64,000 bases of DNA from Candidatus Lindowbacteria bacterium RIFCSPLOWO2_12_FULL_62_27 (GTDB taxonomy: Bacteria > Lindowbacteria > 2-12-FULL-62-27): contig MFPR01000004.1 in NCBI GenBank assembly GCA_001784175.1, positions 124,001 through 188,000 on the forward strand, in the 5' to 3' direction. The notes beneath the pieces are model-generated. The model was not told the DNA's origin and did no database searches. It saw only the letters and a program-made list of their open reading frames with translations. The position numbers and the translations under genes were made by a program. Shown here piece after piece: positions 23,559 through 32,160 of the stretch. How positions within the stretch are numbered: the first letter of the stretch is position 1; each line of letters starts with the position of its first letter.

Positions 23559-25124
23559 CTAAACCTGCCTCGTGCGGCCCGGCAAAAGTGGCGCGGCCGG
23601 ATGACGCGCGGGCGGGGCGACGTGGGCGCCGATGCCGCCGGGGCGGGACAGGGCGAATTCGGCGGCGCGGCGGGCGAAGAAATCCTGTTCGGCGCGGGCG
23701 CGGCGGCGGAGCAGATCCTGGACGTGCGGGCGGCGGAGGCGGCTGAGGAGCAGGTAGAGATATTTCCGGACGCTCGCGTACTTTTCGACGCGGGCCGCGA
23801 GGAAGAGCGAATCCGCGGGGATCAGATCGTAGCGGTCGATGCGGATGAGGGCTTCGAGCGCGGCGAGCCTGAGGAGGAGCGGGTATCCGGGATGGGCCGC
23901 GCGCCAGAGCGCGGGGACGGCCCGGAGGGCGCCGAGTTCGCCCAAGGCCCAGGCCGCGCGGATGCGGACGAGGAGCGCGCGGCGGGAAAAGAGGCACTCG
24001 AGGAACCGGTTGACGGCGTTGGGGTCGGACAAAAGCGCGGTGGCGGAGACCGAGGGTTCGAGGGCCCACGGAAAGTCGAGGCATTTCTGGAAGCGGGCGG
24101 CGAGAGGGGCGCAATTATATATGGAGAGGCGGGTGGCGTAAAAGCGGAGCCTGAAGAGCGCGGGCTTGAGTTTGCGCGCGTCGGCCTTGTGGCTGAAGGC
24201 GACGCTCCGAAAGGCCGACGAAAAGCCGTTCGAGAGAGCGGCGCGGAGCCCGCGGATGGTTCGCGCGAAATCCGGATTGGCGCGGAGCAGTTGCCGGCCC
24301 CATCCGTGCGCGGAAGAATAGGGGTCCTTGAGGTTGAGCCGAGGGAATTTCAAATGAAAGTAACTGTTCCACGGATCGTTGAGCGGGCGGCGGCCGCGGA
24401 GCGTAAGGAAATTCTGTGCGAGCCAGTCGGTCGAAACGAAAATGCCGGCGGCCCGGAGGCCCTGAACGTAGGCGCGGAGCGTCAGCGTCGGATACCGCGC
24501 ATAGAGGCGCAGATAATCAGGCGGCACGTGGTAGAGCGTGCGCGCGATGCGGTCAAAATCGTGGGCCAAGCCGACCCATCCGGCGGGGCTGCAGGCGCCG
24601 TCGAAGGCGCGGGAGGACGGGCCGATCTCGGCCTTGCCGAAATGGGTCGGGAGGCCAAACCGCGACCAGAGGGTTTTGCGGAGGCCGTTGAATGTGTTTT
24701 GAATCTCGCGGCGGTCGGCGCCGAAGAGGAACATGTCGTCGACGTAGCGATGGTACCGGCCGCGGAGTTTCCATCCGTTGAGGAGTTCGTGGTCGAAGGG
24801 CGTGAGATACGCGTTGGCCAGAACGCCCGAGATGGTGGGGCCGGCCGGAAGGTCCATGCCGTCATTGAGGATGAGCGACCGGAACGCGGTGAAGAGCGGA
24901 TCTTTGGGAAGCATCCCGCCGAGGGTTTCGATAAGCTGGCCGCGCCGGACGTGCGGGTAAAACTTGCGGACGTCGGTTTTGACGTAATACCGGTACCGGC
25001 CCGCCGCGCGGCGCGCGGACTGCTCAAATTGTCCCCAGGAGGACCGCCAGTCGAGGAAGAGCCGGTCGGAGGAGTGGATGCCGGCGAGCCGGTTGCCGCA
25101 GGAGACGCGGCCGAACCGGTCCAT
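23559..25124 (-). CDS. reverse transcriptase with HEAT-like C-terminal region
   Basis: From the first ATG (25124) 521 residues are encoded, but the domain clearly begins further upstream. RT motifs: YVKTDVRKFYPHV (catalytic D51), LPAGPTISGVLANAYLTPFD (92-111), YVDD (127-130) and FGKAEIGP. The IPKKPGEDRPY motif 1 lies before the ATG. The fingers/palm order and the ANxYLxxFD element resemble unknown-group (UG)/Abi and DGR-type RTs more than group II intron RTs; no maturase or HNH domain is seen. Residues about 385-500 form alpha-helical HEAT-like units (RIRAAWALGELGALRAVPALW). C-terminal alpha-repeat domains are known in Abi-type defence RTs. The gene follows the Minf_1886 gene. Confidence 0.8.
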   Translation of the reverse strand: MDRFGRVSCGNRLAGIHSSDRLFLDWRSSWGQFEQSARRAAGRYRYYVKTDVRKFYPHVRRGQLIETLGGMLPKDPLFTAFRSLILNDGMDLPAGPTISGVLANAYLTPFDHELLNGWKLRGRYHRYVDDMFLFGADRREIQNTFNGLRKTLWSRFGLPTHFGKAEIGPSSRAFDGACSPAGWVGLAHDFDRIARTLYHVPPDYLRLYARYPTLTLRAYVQGLRAAGIFVSTDWLAQNFLTLRGRRPLNDPWNSYFHLKFPRLNLKDPYSSAHGWGRQLLRANPDFARTIRGLRAALSNGFSSAFRSVAFSHKADARKLKPALFRLRFYATRLSIYNCAPLAARFQKCLDFPWALEPSVSATALLSDPNAVNRFLECLFSRRALLVRIRAAWALGELGALRAVPALWRAAHPGYPLLLRLAALEALIRIDRYDLIPADSLFLAARVEKYASVRKYLYLLLSRLRRPHVQDLLRRRARAEQDFFARRAAEFALSRPGGIGAHVAPPARHPAAPLLPGRTRQV

Positions 25125-25433
25125 CGCGCGTTCGAGGGGCTCGCGCGCGGCGAGAATCAGTGCGACCGCGGCGACTTCGTCCTTGAAATTCCGGTACGCG
25201 TACGGCCGGTCCTCGCCGGGTTTTTTGGGGATCGGAAACCGCAGGATGGGGCTCCAGCGGTATCCGCGCCGGATGTGATCGGCGACCCTCCGCAGGTTAT
25301 CCCAGAGGCGCCATTCGAAGAGGCGGACCTCGATGGTGTCGTAGTAGGGCGACTCCCACTGCCACTGGCGCGCCTTGAGAAAGGCGGCGTAGAGGATGCG
25401 GAGGTCGGCGGCGCGGTCTAAAAGGTTTATGAT
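25125..25433 (-). other. upstream coding extension of the reverse transcriptase, no canonical start
   Basis: The RT frame stays open upstream of 25124 and encodes recognisable RT sequence (LYAAFLKARQWQWESPYYD, WDNLRRVADHIRRGYRW, ILRFPIPKKPGEDRPYAY). No ATG, GTG or TTG occurs in frame between 25124 and the overlapping Minf_1886 stop codon. Translation could start at ATC/ATA (25428-25433), which overlaps that TAA, or arise by frameshifting from the upstream gene; a sequencing error is also possible. Confidence 0.75.
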
Positions 25434-25846
25434 GGCCGGCGGCGGGTGCGGGTGCGGACCGTCCGAGTGGCTTTGAGGATGGCGGCCGGAGAAAACGCCT
25501 CCTCGAAATCGAAGACGTTGCTGAAATCGGCGAGCGTGTCCTCGTCGGTCTTGGTCATTTTTCCCGCGTCCACGAGCGCAAATACGATCCGGCCGATGGT
25601 TTCCGTGGAGTCGATGCCCCAGGCGTTCAGGACCTCCCTGACCATCAGGCCGTACTCGCGCGCGGCGAGGTCCCGGACGGCCTTGCAGAGTTCCTGTCCG
25701 GAGATATGCCGCCGCTGTCGGAGGCCGCGGAGGCTCGTGTCGAGGGCGGAGAGAACGAATCCCAGCGCCTGGGGGCGGACGATCCCGCCGAGAGCCTCGT
25801 TGGCGATTTTTTCAAGTTCCTCGTATGCGCTCGTCTGTTTTTTCAT
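25427..25846 (-). CDS. Minf_1886-family protein
   Basis: 139 residues matching the Minf_1886 family: an AYEELEKIANEAL opening, FVLSALDTSLRGLRQRRHISGQELCKAVRDLA (in parts), then YGLMVREVLNAWGIDSTETIGRIVFALVDAGKMTKTDEDTLADF and FDFEEAF (in parts). The family is small, helical and uncharacterised. The ATG at 25846 is used; the earlier in-frame M has no support. No Shine-Dalgarno is present, but a promoter -10 ends 8 nt upstream. The gene overlaps the reverse transcriptase frame at its stop codon. Confidence 0.8.
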   Translation of the reverse strand: MKKQTSAYEELEKIANEALGGIVRPQALGFVLSALDTSLRGLRQRRHISGQELCKAVRDLAAREYGLMVREVLNAWGIDSTETIGRIVFALVDAGKMTKTDEDTLADFSNVFDFEEAFSPAAILKATRTVRTRTRRRPS

Positions 25847-25854
25847 TTCGGATT

Positions 25855-25883
25855 TATATATCTTACGGCCGGGAGGCGCGCAA
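25855..25883 (-). promoter_or_regulatory. candidate promoter for the Minf_1886 gene
   Basis: TTGCGC (25878-25883), 17 bp, TATATA (25855-25860) on the minus strand, then 8 nt to the ATG. It overlaps the end of the upstream CapD-like gene, so the RT pair could be transcribed separately from the glycan genes. Confidence 0.45.
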
Positions 25884-27284
25884 TGTGCCTGCATCGGCGT
25901 ATTCGGGGATCATCTGTTCCAGCCGGCGGCAGAGGTCGGCGTCTTCGCCGTCTTCGGCGGCCGCCAGAAGGCCTTGGACCTGGTCTTCGACCGCCGATAG
26001 TTCCGGCGGGTCCTCGATGACCTCCAGAAGATAGTCATCGACCCTCCGGCACGGGATTTCCGACAGATCCTCCTTCAGTTTTTCTCCCGGCCCCAGGCCC
26101 GTGTAGACGATCGGGACATCGACGCCGGGGGTTTTTCCGAAAAATCGAATGAGGTCATGGACCAGTTCCGTGATGTACATCGGTTCGCCGATGTCGAGGA
26201 TGTAGATTTTCCCGGGCCGGCCGGCGGCGGCGCTGGAGAGGACGAGTTCGACGGCTTCGGAGGCGAGCATGAAATAGCGGCGGGCGCCGGGGTCGGTCAC
26301 GGTAACCGGGCCGCCGCGCTCGATCTGCTCGATGAATTTGGGCAGGACACTGCCGGAACTTCCGAGGACGTTTCCGAACCGGACTGAGATCAGCCGTCGG
26401 CCGGGGGCGCGGTCCTGCGCGGCCTGGACGATGAGTTCGCCGGCGCGTTTGGTCGCGCCCATGATCGAGGCCGGGCGGATGGCCTTGTCGGTCGACACGT
26501 GGACGAATGTGTGAACGCCGCCGGCGAGGGCGGCCTCGACGAGGAGATGCGTCGAAGCGACGTTGTTCCGGACGGCGGCGCGAACCTCGCGGTCGAGGAT
26601 GCAGACATGTTTGTAGGCGGCGGCGTGAAAGACGACCGTCGGCGAGAACCGGTCAAACACTCTCTGGACGTCGGCCGGGCGGGACATGTCGGCGAGGAAC
26701 CATGACGGGCCGGTGGCCCATTCGCTGAGCCGATAGACCGCAAGCTCCGACAGATCGACGCCGGCCAGGGCTTCCAGCGGAAATTGCGCGAGCTGCGAAA
26801 CCATTTCCATTCCGATGGTGCCGCCGGCGCCGGTGACCAGGACGCGCTGGCCTTTCAGAAAGGCCGCGACTTTGCCCTTTTCGAGGACGCGCGGATGGCG
26901 GCGCAGGAAATCCTCGGGATTCACGTCCCGGACCGTCGTGATGGGGTCGTTGGTCGCGACGATGCTCCAGACGCCGGGCACGATCAGCGCGGGGATTTCC
27001 TCCTGCATGAGTTTCCGGTGGATCTCGCGGATCCGGCGGCCCGGCGCCGACGGGATGGCGATGAGGACGCGTTCGGCGCCGTATTTTCGCAGGAAAGGCC
27101 GGATGGGTCCTCCGGCCCATTCGATCGGAAGGCCGGCCAACGTCCGGCCGACTTTGCGGGTGTCGTCATCGACAAACGCGACCGGGCGGATGTTCGGAGC
27201 ATGGCCGCGGGCAAGCCCCTGGACCACGAGCTCTCCGGCCTCGCCGGCGCCGTAAATGACGACCCGGAGTTCCGTGGGCGTCAA
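25863..27284 (-). CDS. CapD/FlaA1-like UDP-sugar 4,6-dehydratase/epimerase
   Basis: A 473-residue protein with two nucleotide-binding parts. Residues about 5-130 are a CoA-binding-like Rossmann unit (VVIYGAGEAGELVVQGLARG). The SDR dehydratase follows, with GAGGTIGME as the NAD(P) loop and STDKAIRPASIMGATKR, where the MxxxK replaces the usual YxxxK as in WbpM/FlaA1 enzymes. These make UDP-4-keto-6-deoxy sugars from UDP-GlcNAc for surface glycans. The N-terminal membrane helices of full WbpM are absent. It overlaps the GT2 gene upstream by 4 nt (ATGA). Confidence 0.85.
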   Translation of the reverse strand: MTPTELRVVIYGAGEAGELVVQGLARGHAPNIRPVAFVDDDTRKVGRTLAGLPIEWAGGPIRPFLRKYGAERVLIAIPSAPGRRIREIHRKLMQEEIPALIVPGVWSIVATNDPITTVRDVNPEDFLRRHPRVLEKGKVAAFLKGQRVLVTGAGGTIGMEMVSQLAQFPLEALAGVDLSELAVYRLSEWATGPSWFLADMSRPADVQRVFDRFSPTVVFHAAAYKHVCILDREVRAAVRNNVASTHLLVEAALAGGVHTFVHVSTDKAIRPASIMGATKRAGELIVQAAQDRAPGRRLISVRFGNVLGSSGSVLPKFIEQIERGGPVTVTDPGARRYFMLASEAVELVLSSAAAGRPGKIYILDIGEPMYITELVHDLIRFFGKTPGVDVPIVYTGLGPGEKLKEDLSEIPCRRVDDYLLEVIEDPPELSAVEDQVQGLLAAAEDGEDADLCRRLEQMIPEYADAGTLRASRP

Positions 27285-28033
27285 TCGACCAGGCCCAGGC
27301 GGTGCAGAAGGATGCGGCCCATGAGGCCGAGATGATCGAGGATGTTTTGCGCGAGTTTCATTTTCGACGCGCCCTGCTGCCGGGGCCGCATGAAGGAGGG
27401 AATTTCCTTGATGCGCGCCCCGCTTAAGAGGAGCGTGTAGGTGACTTCGGCGCCGAAGAGGTAGCGGTCGTTTCGAAGTTTCAATTTCATGAAGGCCGCG
27501 CGTCGATAGAGCCGGAAGACGGCGCTGATGGTGTAGATGCCCCTCATGTGCGGCCAGAGGATGATCCGGTACAGGAAGGAGGCGGCGCGGCTCAGATAGA
27601 GCCGGTGCGCAACGACGTTCCCGCAGCTTCCGCCGGGAGCGTACGGCGACGCGGCAATGACGTCGGTCGAGTCGTCCATGAGTTCAAACATGAGAAGGAT
27701 GTGCTCGATCGGATAGTTGCAGTCGGACTCGTAGACGACGACGAACGTGTCCTCCGCCCGAGCGAATCCCTCGCGGACGGCGGCGCCGAGCCCGCGGTTC
27801 TGGGGCAGGTTGACGACTTCGGTGTCCGGCAGTTTCTTGCGTTCCGCCTCGAGAACTTGAGCGGTGCGGTCGGCGCTGCCGTCGTTGACGAAAATGACGC
27901 GAGGCGGCGGCGCGCCGGCGTCTTTGAGAAGCCCGATCAGTTTTTGGAGTTGTCCGACCAAATGGGGCACGGCCGCCTCTTCATTGAAACATGGAATGAC
28001 CATGGAAAACCGGCCGGCATCCTTTACCTGCAT
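27281..28033 (-). CDS. family 2 glycosyltransferase
   Basis: 250 residues with a GT-A fold: FSMVIPCFNEEAAVPHLVGQL, VIFVNDGSADRTAQVL, NLPQNRGLGAAVREGFARAE (in parts). The usual DADxQH metal-binding region reads ESDCNYPIEH, so the first acidic residue is shifted. A C-terminal amphipathic stretch suggests membrane association (DPM1/GtrB-like, without the extra transmembrane pair). It probably transfers a sugar to a lipid carrier. GGGAGGGG lies upstream of the ATG. It is the first gene of a two-gene unit with the CapD-like enzyme. Confidence 0.85.
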   Translation of the reverse strand: MQVKDAGRFSMVIPCFNEEAAVPHLVGQLQKLIGLLKDAGAPPPRVIFVNDGSADRTAQVLEAERKKLPDTEVVNLPQNRGLGAAVREGFARAEDTFVVVYESDCNYPIEHILLMFELMDDSTDVIAASPYAPGGSCGNVVAHRLYLSRAASFLYRIILWPHMRGIYTISAVFRLYRRAAFMKLKLRNDRYLFGAEVTYTLLLSGARIKEIPSFMRPRQQGASKMKLAQNILDHLGLMGRILLHRLGLVD

Positions 28034-28088
28034 GCATCCCCTCCCGTCGATATCACGTGCGCGATATTATCTAGACGCTGCGAACTTA

Positions 28089-28967
28089 TCAACGCTTTCC
28101 CGGATCCCGATAGAAACGGTGGATTTCCTCCAGACCCTCGGACAGCGTGACCTCCGGATGCCAGCCCAGAAGCCGCGCCGCCTTTCGAATGTCCGCCTGA
28201 CAGACGAGCGGCGGATCGGACGACGAGGCGGCGGGCGCGATCTGCGGTTTGACGGCCACGCCGGTCAGGCGGATCACGAGGTCCGCAAGGTCCTGCAGGG
28301 ACGTGGCGACGCCGGCGCCGATGTTGATGATTTCGCCCGAGGCCGCTTCGGCGTCGATGGCCAGCGCGATCGCGCGGCAGACATCGCGGACGTGGACAAA
28401 ATCCCTGGCGGTGCCCGGATGGGATTTGATCACCGGCGCGCGGCCCTGCAGAACGTTTTTCATGAACGCCGCTTCCACCGTCGGGCGCTCCTCCAATCCG
28501 GCGGACAGCCCATACACGTTGAACAGCCGGAGGATCGTGGTCGGAAGGCCGAAAACGCGGCACATGATGAGGCACGAGAGTTCTCCGCTGTGCTTGCTGG
28601 CCGCGTAGGGCGACGCGGGCCGGACCGGATGAGTTTCGTCGACCGGTTGGGCGTCGGGCGGGCCGTAGACTTCGCAGGTCGATGTGTAGACGACTTTTTT
28701 AACGCCGGCGCGCCGGGCGGCGTCCAGCACGTTGAACGTCCCGAGGGCGTTCACTTCGAAGTCTTCGTCCGGGAATTCGAAACTGCGGTTGACCGGAAGA
28801 CACGCCAAGTGAACGACCACGTCGATCCCCTCCATCGCGGCGCGCACTTCCGAGGCGCGCCGGACATCCGCCCGGATGGAACAGACCCGAAGACCCCGGG
28901 CGGCAAGGACCGGTGCGAGGTGCCGTCCGATGTAGCCATCGGCGCCGGTGATCAGGACGGTGGTCAT
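28089..28967 (-). CDS. NAD-dependent sugar epimerase/dehydratase
   Basis: 292 residues, extended SDR: TTVLITGADGYIGRHLAPVLAARG binds NAD, the active site is TSTCEVYGPP with YAASKHSGE (Y, K), and RLFNVYGLSAGLE lines the sugar pocket. It acts on a nucleotide-diphosphate sugar, perhaps as a GalE-like 4-epimerase; substrate not determinable. The ATG at 28967 was chosen because the NAD-binding strand starts there. It lies 13 nt downstream of the next epimerase gene and is probably cotranscribed with it and wecB. Confidence 0.85.
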   Translation of the reverse strand: MTTVLITGADGYIGRHLAPVLAARGLRVCSIRADVRRASEVRAAMEGIDVVVHLACLPVNRSFEFPDEDFEVNALGTFNVLDAARRAGVKKVVYTSTCEVYGPPDAQPVDETHPVRPASPYAASKHSGELSCLIMCRVFGLPTTILRLFNVYGLSAGLEERPTVEAAFMKNVLQGRAPVIKSHPGTARDFVHVRDVCRAIALAIDAEAASGEIINIGAGVATSLQDLADLVIRLTGVAVKPQIAPAASSSDPPLVCQADIRKAARLLGWHPEVTLSEGLEEIHRFYRDPGKR

Positions 28968-28980
28968 CGCAGAAGAAGCA

Positions 28981-29943
28981 TCACTGCAGGGCCGTTTTGT
29001 ACCACGCCACCGTCCGGCGGATGCCCTCTTCGAGCGGCACCGCGGGTTTGAATCCCAGTTCGGCCTGCGCGAGGCGGGTGTCGGCCAGATGCCGGCGGAC
29101 GTCGGCGGGCCGGGCCGGTTCACGGATCGGCTCGCCGGTGTAATCGAGCGCGCGGGAAATCTGCCGGATCAGCTCGTGGATGGTGACTTCCCGGCCGGAT
29201 GCGATGTTGACGGTGCGGCCGTGCATCCGATCGGACTTGGCGGCCGACACGATTCCCTCGACGGTGTCGGTCACATACAGGAAATCGCGCGTCTGTTCGC
29301 CGTCGCCGAAAATCACCGGCGGCTGGCCGGCCAATATCCGGCGGATCACGACCGGGATGATGGCCGCGTAACTGCCTTCATTTTGGCGCGGGCCGTAATT
29401 GTTGAAGGGCCGGATGATGGCCATGTCGATGTTGAAGGTCCGGGCGTAGGAGCGCACGAGCAGGTCCGCCGCGGCCTTGGCCGCCGCATAGGGCGTCTCG
29501 ACCATCATCGGGTGGTCCTCGTCCATCGGCACGCGGACGGCCGATCCGTAGGCCTCGGAGGACGAGCAGTGGATGAGGGTTTTGAAAAGGCCCTGCCGGC
29601 AAAGCGCGCAGAAGACGAGCATCATGCGGTAGATTTCCTCCGCCGCCCAGTCGGGTCTTTCGAGAGACGCGGGGAGCGGGATGGTGGCCATGTCGAAGAC
29701 GACGTCGATCTTTTCGTCGCCGACCACCTGGCGCATCCGGTCGATGTCGCAGACGCTTTCGACGACAAGTTTCAGTTGCGGAAACTTTGTGAACGCCTCC
29801 GCCAAGTTCGACCGTTTTCCGAGAAAGAGGTTGTCGACCACCACAAGTTTCCCCGGTTTCTCCGGAATCAGGCGGTCGACGAGGTGGCTTCCGATGAATC
29901 CGGCGCCGCCGGTGACGAGGATCGACCGGTCCTTCAGTTCCAC
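28981..29943 (-). CDS. NAD-dependent nucleotide-sugar epimerase/dehydratase (dTDP-glucose dehydratase-like)
   Basis: About 320 residues from a GTG at 29943. ILVTGGAGFIGSHLVDRL is the NAD loop; IHCSSSEAYGSAVRVPM and TPYAAAKAAADLLVRSYARTF hold the catalytic Ser and YxxxK; FNNYGPRQNEGSYAAIIP and VIFGDGEQTRDFLYV follow. It is close to the dTDP-glucose 4,6-dehydratase/UDP-glucuronate decarboxylase group. The start overlaps the wecB stop by 10 nt, implying coupling. Confidence 0.85.
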   Translation of the reverse strand: MELKDRSILVTGGAGFIGSHLVDRLIPEKPGKLVVVDNLFLGKRSNLAEAFTKFPQLKLVVESVCDIDRMRQVVGDEKIDVVFDMATIPLPASLERPDWAAEEIYRMMLVFCALCRQGLFKTLIHCSSSEAYGSAVRVPMDEDHPMMVETPYAAAKAAADLLVRSYARTFNIDMAIIRPFNNYGPRQNEGSYAAIIPVVIRRILAGQPPVIFGDGEQTRDFLYVTDTVEGIVSAAKSDRMHGRTVNIASGREVTIHELIRQISRALDYTGEPIREPARPADVRRHLADTRLAQAELGFKPAVPLEEGIRRTVAWYKTALQ

Positions 29944-31136
29944 AGGGGCGGCATCCCGTCTTTCAGGAAATCCGACGACGGCACCGTCAGCCGCCCGCCG
30001 CCGAGGGCCGCCAGAAGCGCGTCGACGATCCGGACGGCGGCGCCCTCCTGGAAAGGCGAGGGGGCCTTCGCCATCCGATCGTACACGGCGGCGTCCGACA
30101 GGATGCGCGTCGCTTCGGACACGATCCGGCCGGTGTCGGCGCCGACGAGCACATTCTGGCCGGCTTCGACGGTTTCGAGCCATTCGGTGTTGTTGCGGAG
30201 CGTCAGGCATGGCACATGGAAAATCGAGGCTTCCTGCTGAACGCCGCCGGAATCCGTCAGGGCGATCCGGGCCTGGGTGAGGAGCGACAGAAAATCAAAA
30301 TATCCGAGCGGGTCGACGATCCGGATCCGCTTCTGCAATTTTTCAAGGAGGCCGAACTGCGAAAACATTTTCCGGGTCCGCGGGTGGATCGGATAGACCA
30401 CGGGCATATCCAGTTGAAGGAGGGATTCGGCGATCGCGGAGGCGCGCTGGGGCGAATCGACGTTTTCCTTCCGGTGGCTCGTCACGAGGGCGTAGCTGCA
30501 CGGCTGAAGGTTCATCTGCGCCAGGATGGAGGAGGACTTCAAGGCCATGTCCCGAATCCGGCCGGCGGTTTCGACCAGCGTGTCGCCCGCGAGGCGCGAC
30601 GCTTCGGCCCGGCCTTCGTGGGTCAGGTTTCCGAGGGCCCGGGCGGTGGGCGCGAAGCAGAACGTCGCGACCGCGTCGACCATGCGGCGGTTGATCTCCT
30701 CCGGCATCGTGAAATCGAACGAGCGCACGCCGGCTTCGATGTGCGCCACCGGCACCCCGCATTTGATCGCCGCGAGCGCTCCGAAGAGCGTGGTGTTGGT
30801 GTCGCCCTGGACGACCACGGCCGCGGGCCGGTGTTCGGCGATGACCGCTTCGGTTTTTCTCAGTCCTTCGCCGGTCTGCCCGCCCGGGCCGTCGGACCCG
30901 ACTTCGAGAAACGCATCGGGTTCGGGCAGGCCGAGTTCCTTGAAGAAAATCGCGGACATGTTGTAGTCGTAGTGCTGTCCGCTGTGAATCAGCCGGTACC
31001 GGTGTTTGCGCCGGATGATCTCGAGAAGCACAGACCGGATTTTGATGAACTCCGGCCGCGTGCCCACCACAAACAGAAAATGCCCGTCGTCCGCCACAGA
31101 TCGATCAGTCATGGCGCGCCATCGAAACTCCTCCAT
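29934..31136 (-). CDS. wecB: UDP-N-acetylglucosamine 2-epimerase
   Basis: 400 residues of the non-hydrolysing UDP-GlcNAc 2-epimerase family, which makes UDP-ManNAc. Visible motifs: VVGTRPEFIKI, HSGQHYDYNMS, VVVQGDTNTTLFGA, AHIEAGVRSFD, VTSHRKENVD and LTDSGGVQQEASIF. It leads a three-gene minus-strand unit with the two epimerases and diverges from the deacetylase gene at 31207. The start could be the ATG at 31136 or 31112; neither has an ideal ribosome-binding site. Confidence 0.92.
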   Translation of the reverse strand: MEEFRWRAMTDRSVADDGHFLFVVGTRPEFIKIRSVLLEIIRRKHRYRLIHSGQHYDYNMSAIFFKELGLPEPDAFLEVGSDGPGGQTGEGLRKTEAVIAEHRPAAVVVQGDTNTTLFGALAAIKCGVPVAHIEAGVRSFDFTMPEEINRRMVDAVATFCFAPTARALGNLTHEGRAEASRLAGDTLVETAGRIRDMALKSSSILAQMNLQPCSYALVTSHRKENVDSPQRASAIAESLLQLDMPVVYPIHPRTRKMFSQFGLLEKLQKRIRIVDPLGYFDFLSLLTQARIALTDSGGVQQEASIFHVPCLTLRNNTEWLETVEAGQNVLVGADTGRIVSEATRILSDAAVYDRMAKAPSPFQEGAAVRIVDALLAALGGGRLTVPSSDFLKDGMPPLWN

Positions 31137-31167
31137 CTGAATATTTCAAGAAGCTCGGCCGTTTTTC

Positions 31168-31195
31168 TTGCTTTCCGGCCGCCGGCTGGTAAAAT
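31168..31195 (+). promoter_or_regulatory. candidate promoter for the deacetylase-formyltransferase operon
   Basis: TTGCTT (31168-31173), 16 bp, TAAAAT (31190-31195), then 11 nt to the ATG at 31207. No Shine-Dalgarno. The predicted leader is about 5 nt. Confidence 0.45.
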
Positions 31196-31206
31196 CCTTT
31201 TTGCCG

Positions 31207-32160
31207 ATGGCTGAACTATCCTGCATTAACATCAACTTTGATTCGTTCGGCTGGGCCCTCGGGTTGCCGCCGGGCCGGACGCGGGACCCCTCTTTTTTCG
31301 AGGTCGCCGACCGGTTCTTCGCGATCTCCGACCGGATGGGATTCAAATACACGATCTACGTCATCGGGCGGGACTTGGAGAATCCCGAGGTTGCCGCGCG
31401 GGTGCGCGACTGGCACGACCGGGGGCATGAAATCGGAAACCATTCCTACAGCCACCTGCAGAACCTGGGGTATCTCGGGGACGGCGAGATCGAGTCGGAG
31501 GTGATGAGGTCGCACGAACTGATTGCCCGGGCGTGCGGCCGGGCGCCACGGGGGTTCATCGCGCCGGCCTGGGCGACGTCACCGGCGCTGCTCCGGGTGC
31601 TGATCAGGAACCGCTATCTCTACGACACGTCGCTTCTGCCGTCCTATTTCATGTGGCTGGCCTCGGCCAAAGTCTGGTGGAACTTCCGTGGAGACGAGCG
31701 CCAGAAATCGGTCCTGCAGCGGAAAGACCGGCTGGCGAATCTGATCGGGCGGCGCCGGCCGTTTTTCACGGACGGCGCCTCGCTGACCCCGCAGGCGGCG
31801 GGCGGCGGGCTGCTTGTCATTCCTTTGCCTGTGACCCCGGTGTTTCGCCTGCCGCTCTGGCACACGATGGCATTCTTTTTTCCGCGCTGGATCTTCGACC
31901 ACGTCCTTCGGACCACCCTCCGGATGCGATTCTTCTATTATCTGGTCCATCCCTCCGATCTGGCCGACCTCGACGACATCCCGGCGGGATACATGGAGAG
32001 CAGCCGCGTGCTTGAAAAACAGCGGATGGCCGTGCCGGTGGCGGAAAAGATACGCCAGATGGAGACATTTTTGGCGGTGGTCAAAGAGCGCAGCGGCAGG
32101 ATCGTCACGCTGGAGACCATCGCCCAGGCCCTCTGGAAGGAGAAACAGGGGGCGCCGTGA
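31207..32160 (+). CDS. polysaccharide deacetylase-family protein (NodB fold)
   Basis: 317 residues. NodB motif 2 is HEIGNHSYSHLQ with the metal histidines. Motif 1 reads NINFDSFGW, where the usual TFDDG is replaced, so one catalytic/metal aspartate is missing or substituted. A GFIAPAWATSPALL segment corresponds to motif 3. The family removes N-acetyl groups from surface sugars. The next gene, a formyltransferase, overlaps by 4 nt, which would fit deacetylation followed by N-formylation of an amino sugar (inference). Confidence 0.75.
   Translation: MAELSCININFDSFGWALGLPPGRTRDPSFFEVADRFFAISDRMGFKYTIYVIGRDLENPEVAARVRDWHDRGHEIGNHSYSHLQNLGYLGDGEIESEVMRSHELIARACGRAPRGFIAPAWATSPALLRVLIRNRYLYDTSLLPSYFMWLASAKVWWNFRGDERQKSVLQRKDRLANLIGRRRPFFTDGASLTPQAAGGGLLVIPLPVTPVFRLPLWHTMAFFFPRWIFDHVLRTTLRMRFFYYLVHPSDLADLDDIPAGYMESSRVLEKQRMAVPVAEKIRQMETFLAVVKERSGRIVTLETIAQALWKEKQGAP

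Noticed and set aside
23601-25421. A 606-codon plus-strand open frame opposite the reverse transcriptase.
   Set aside because: Repetitive Gly/Ala/Glu-rich antisense shadow; the minus strand carries clear RT motifs.
23559-25846. Diversity-generating retroelement formed by the RT and the surface proteins.
   Set aside because: I could not find an adenine-biased template/variable repeat pair, and Minf_1886 does not look like Avd; the RT also carries a long HEAT-like tail. A proper repeat search could reopen this.
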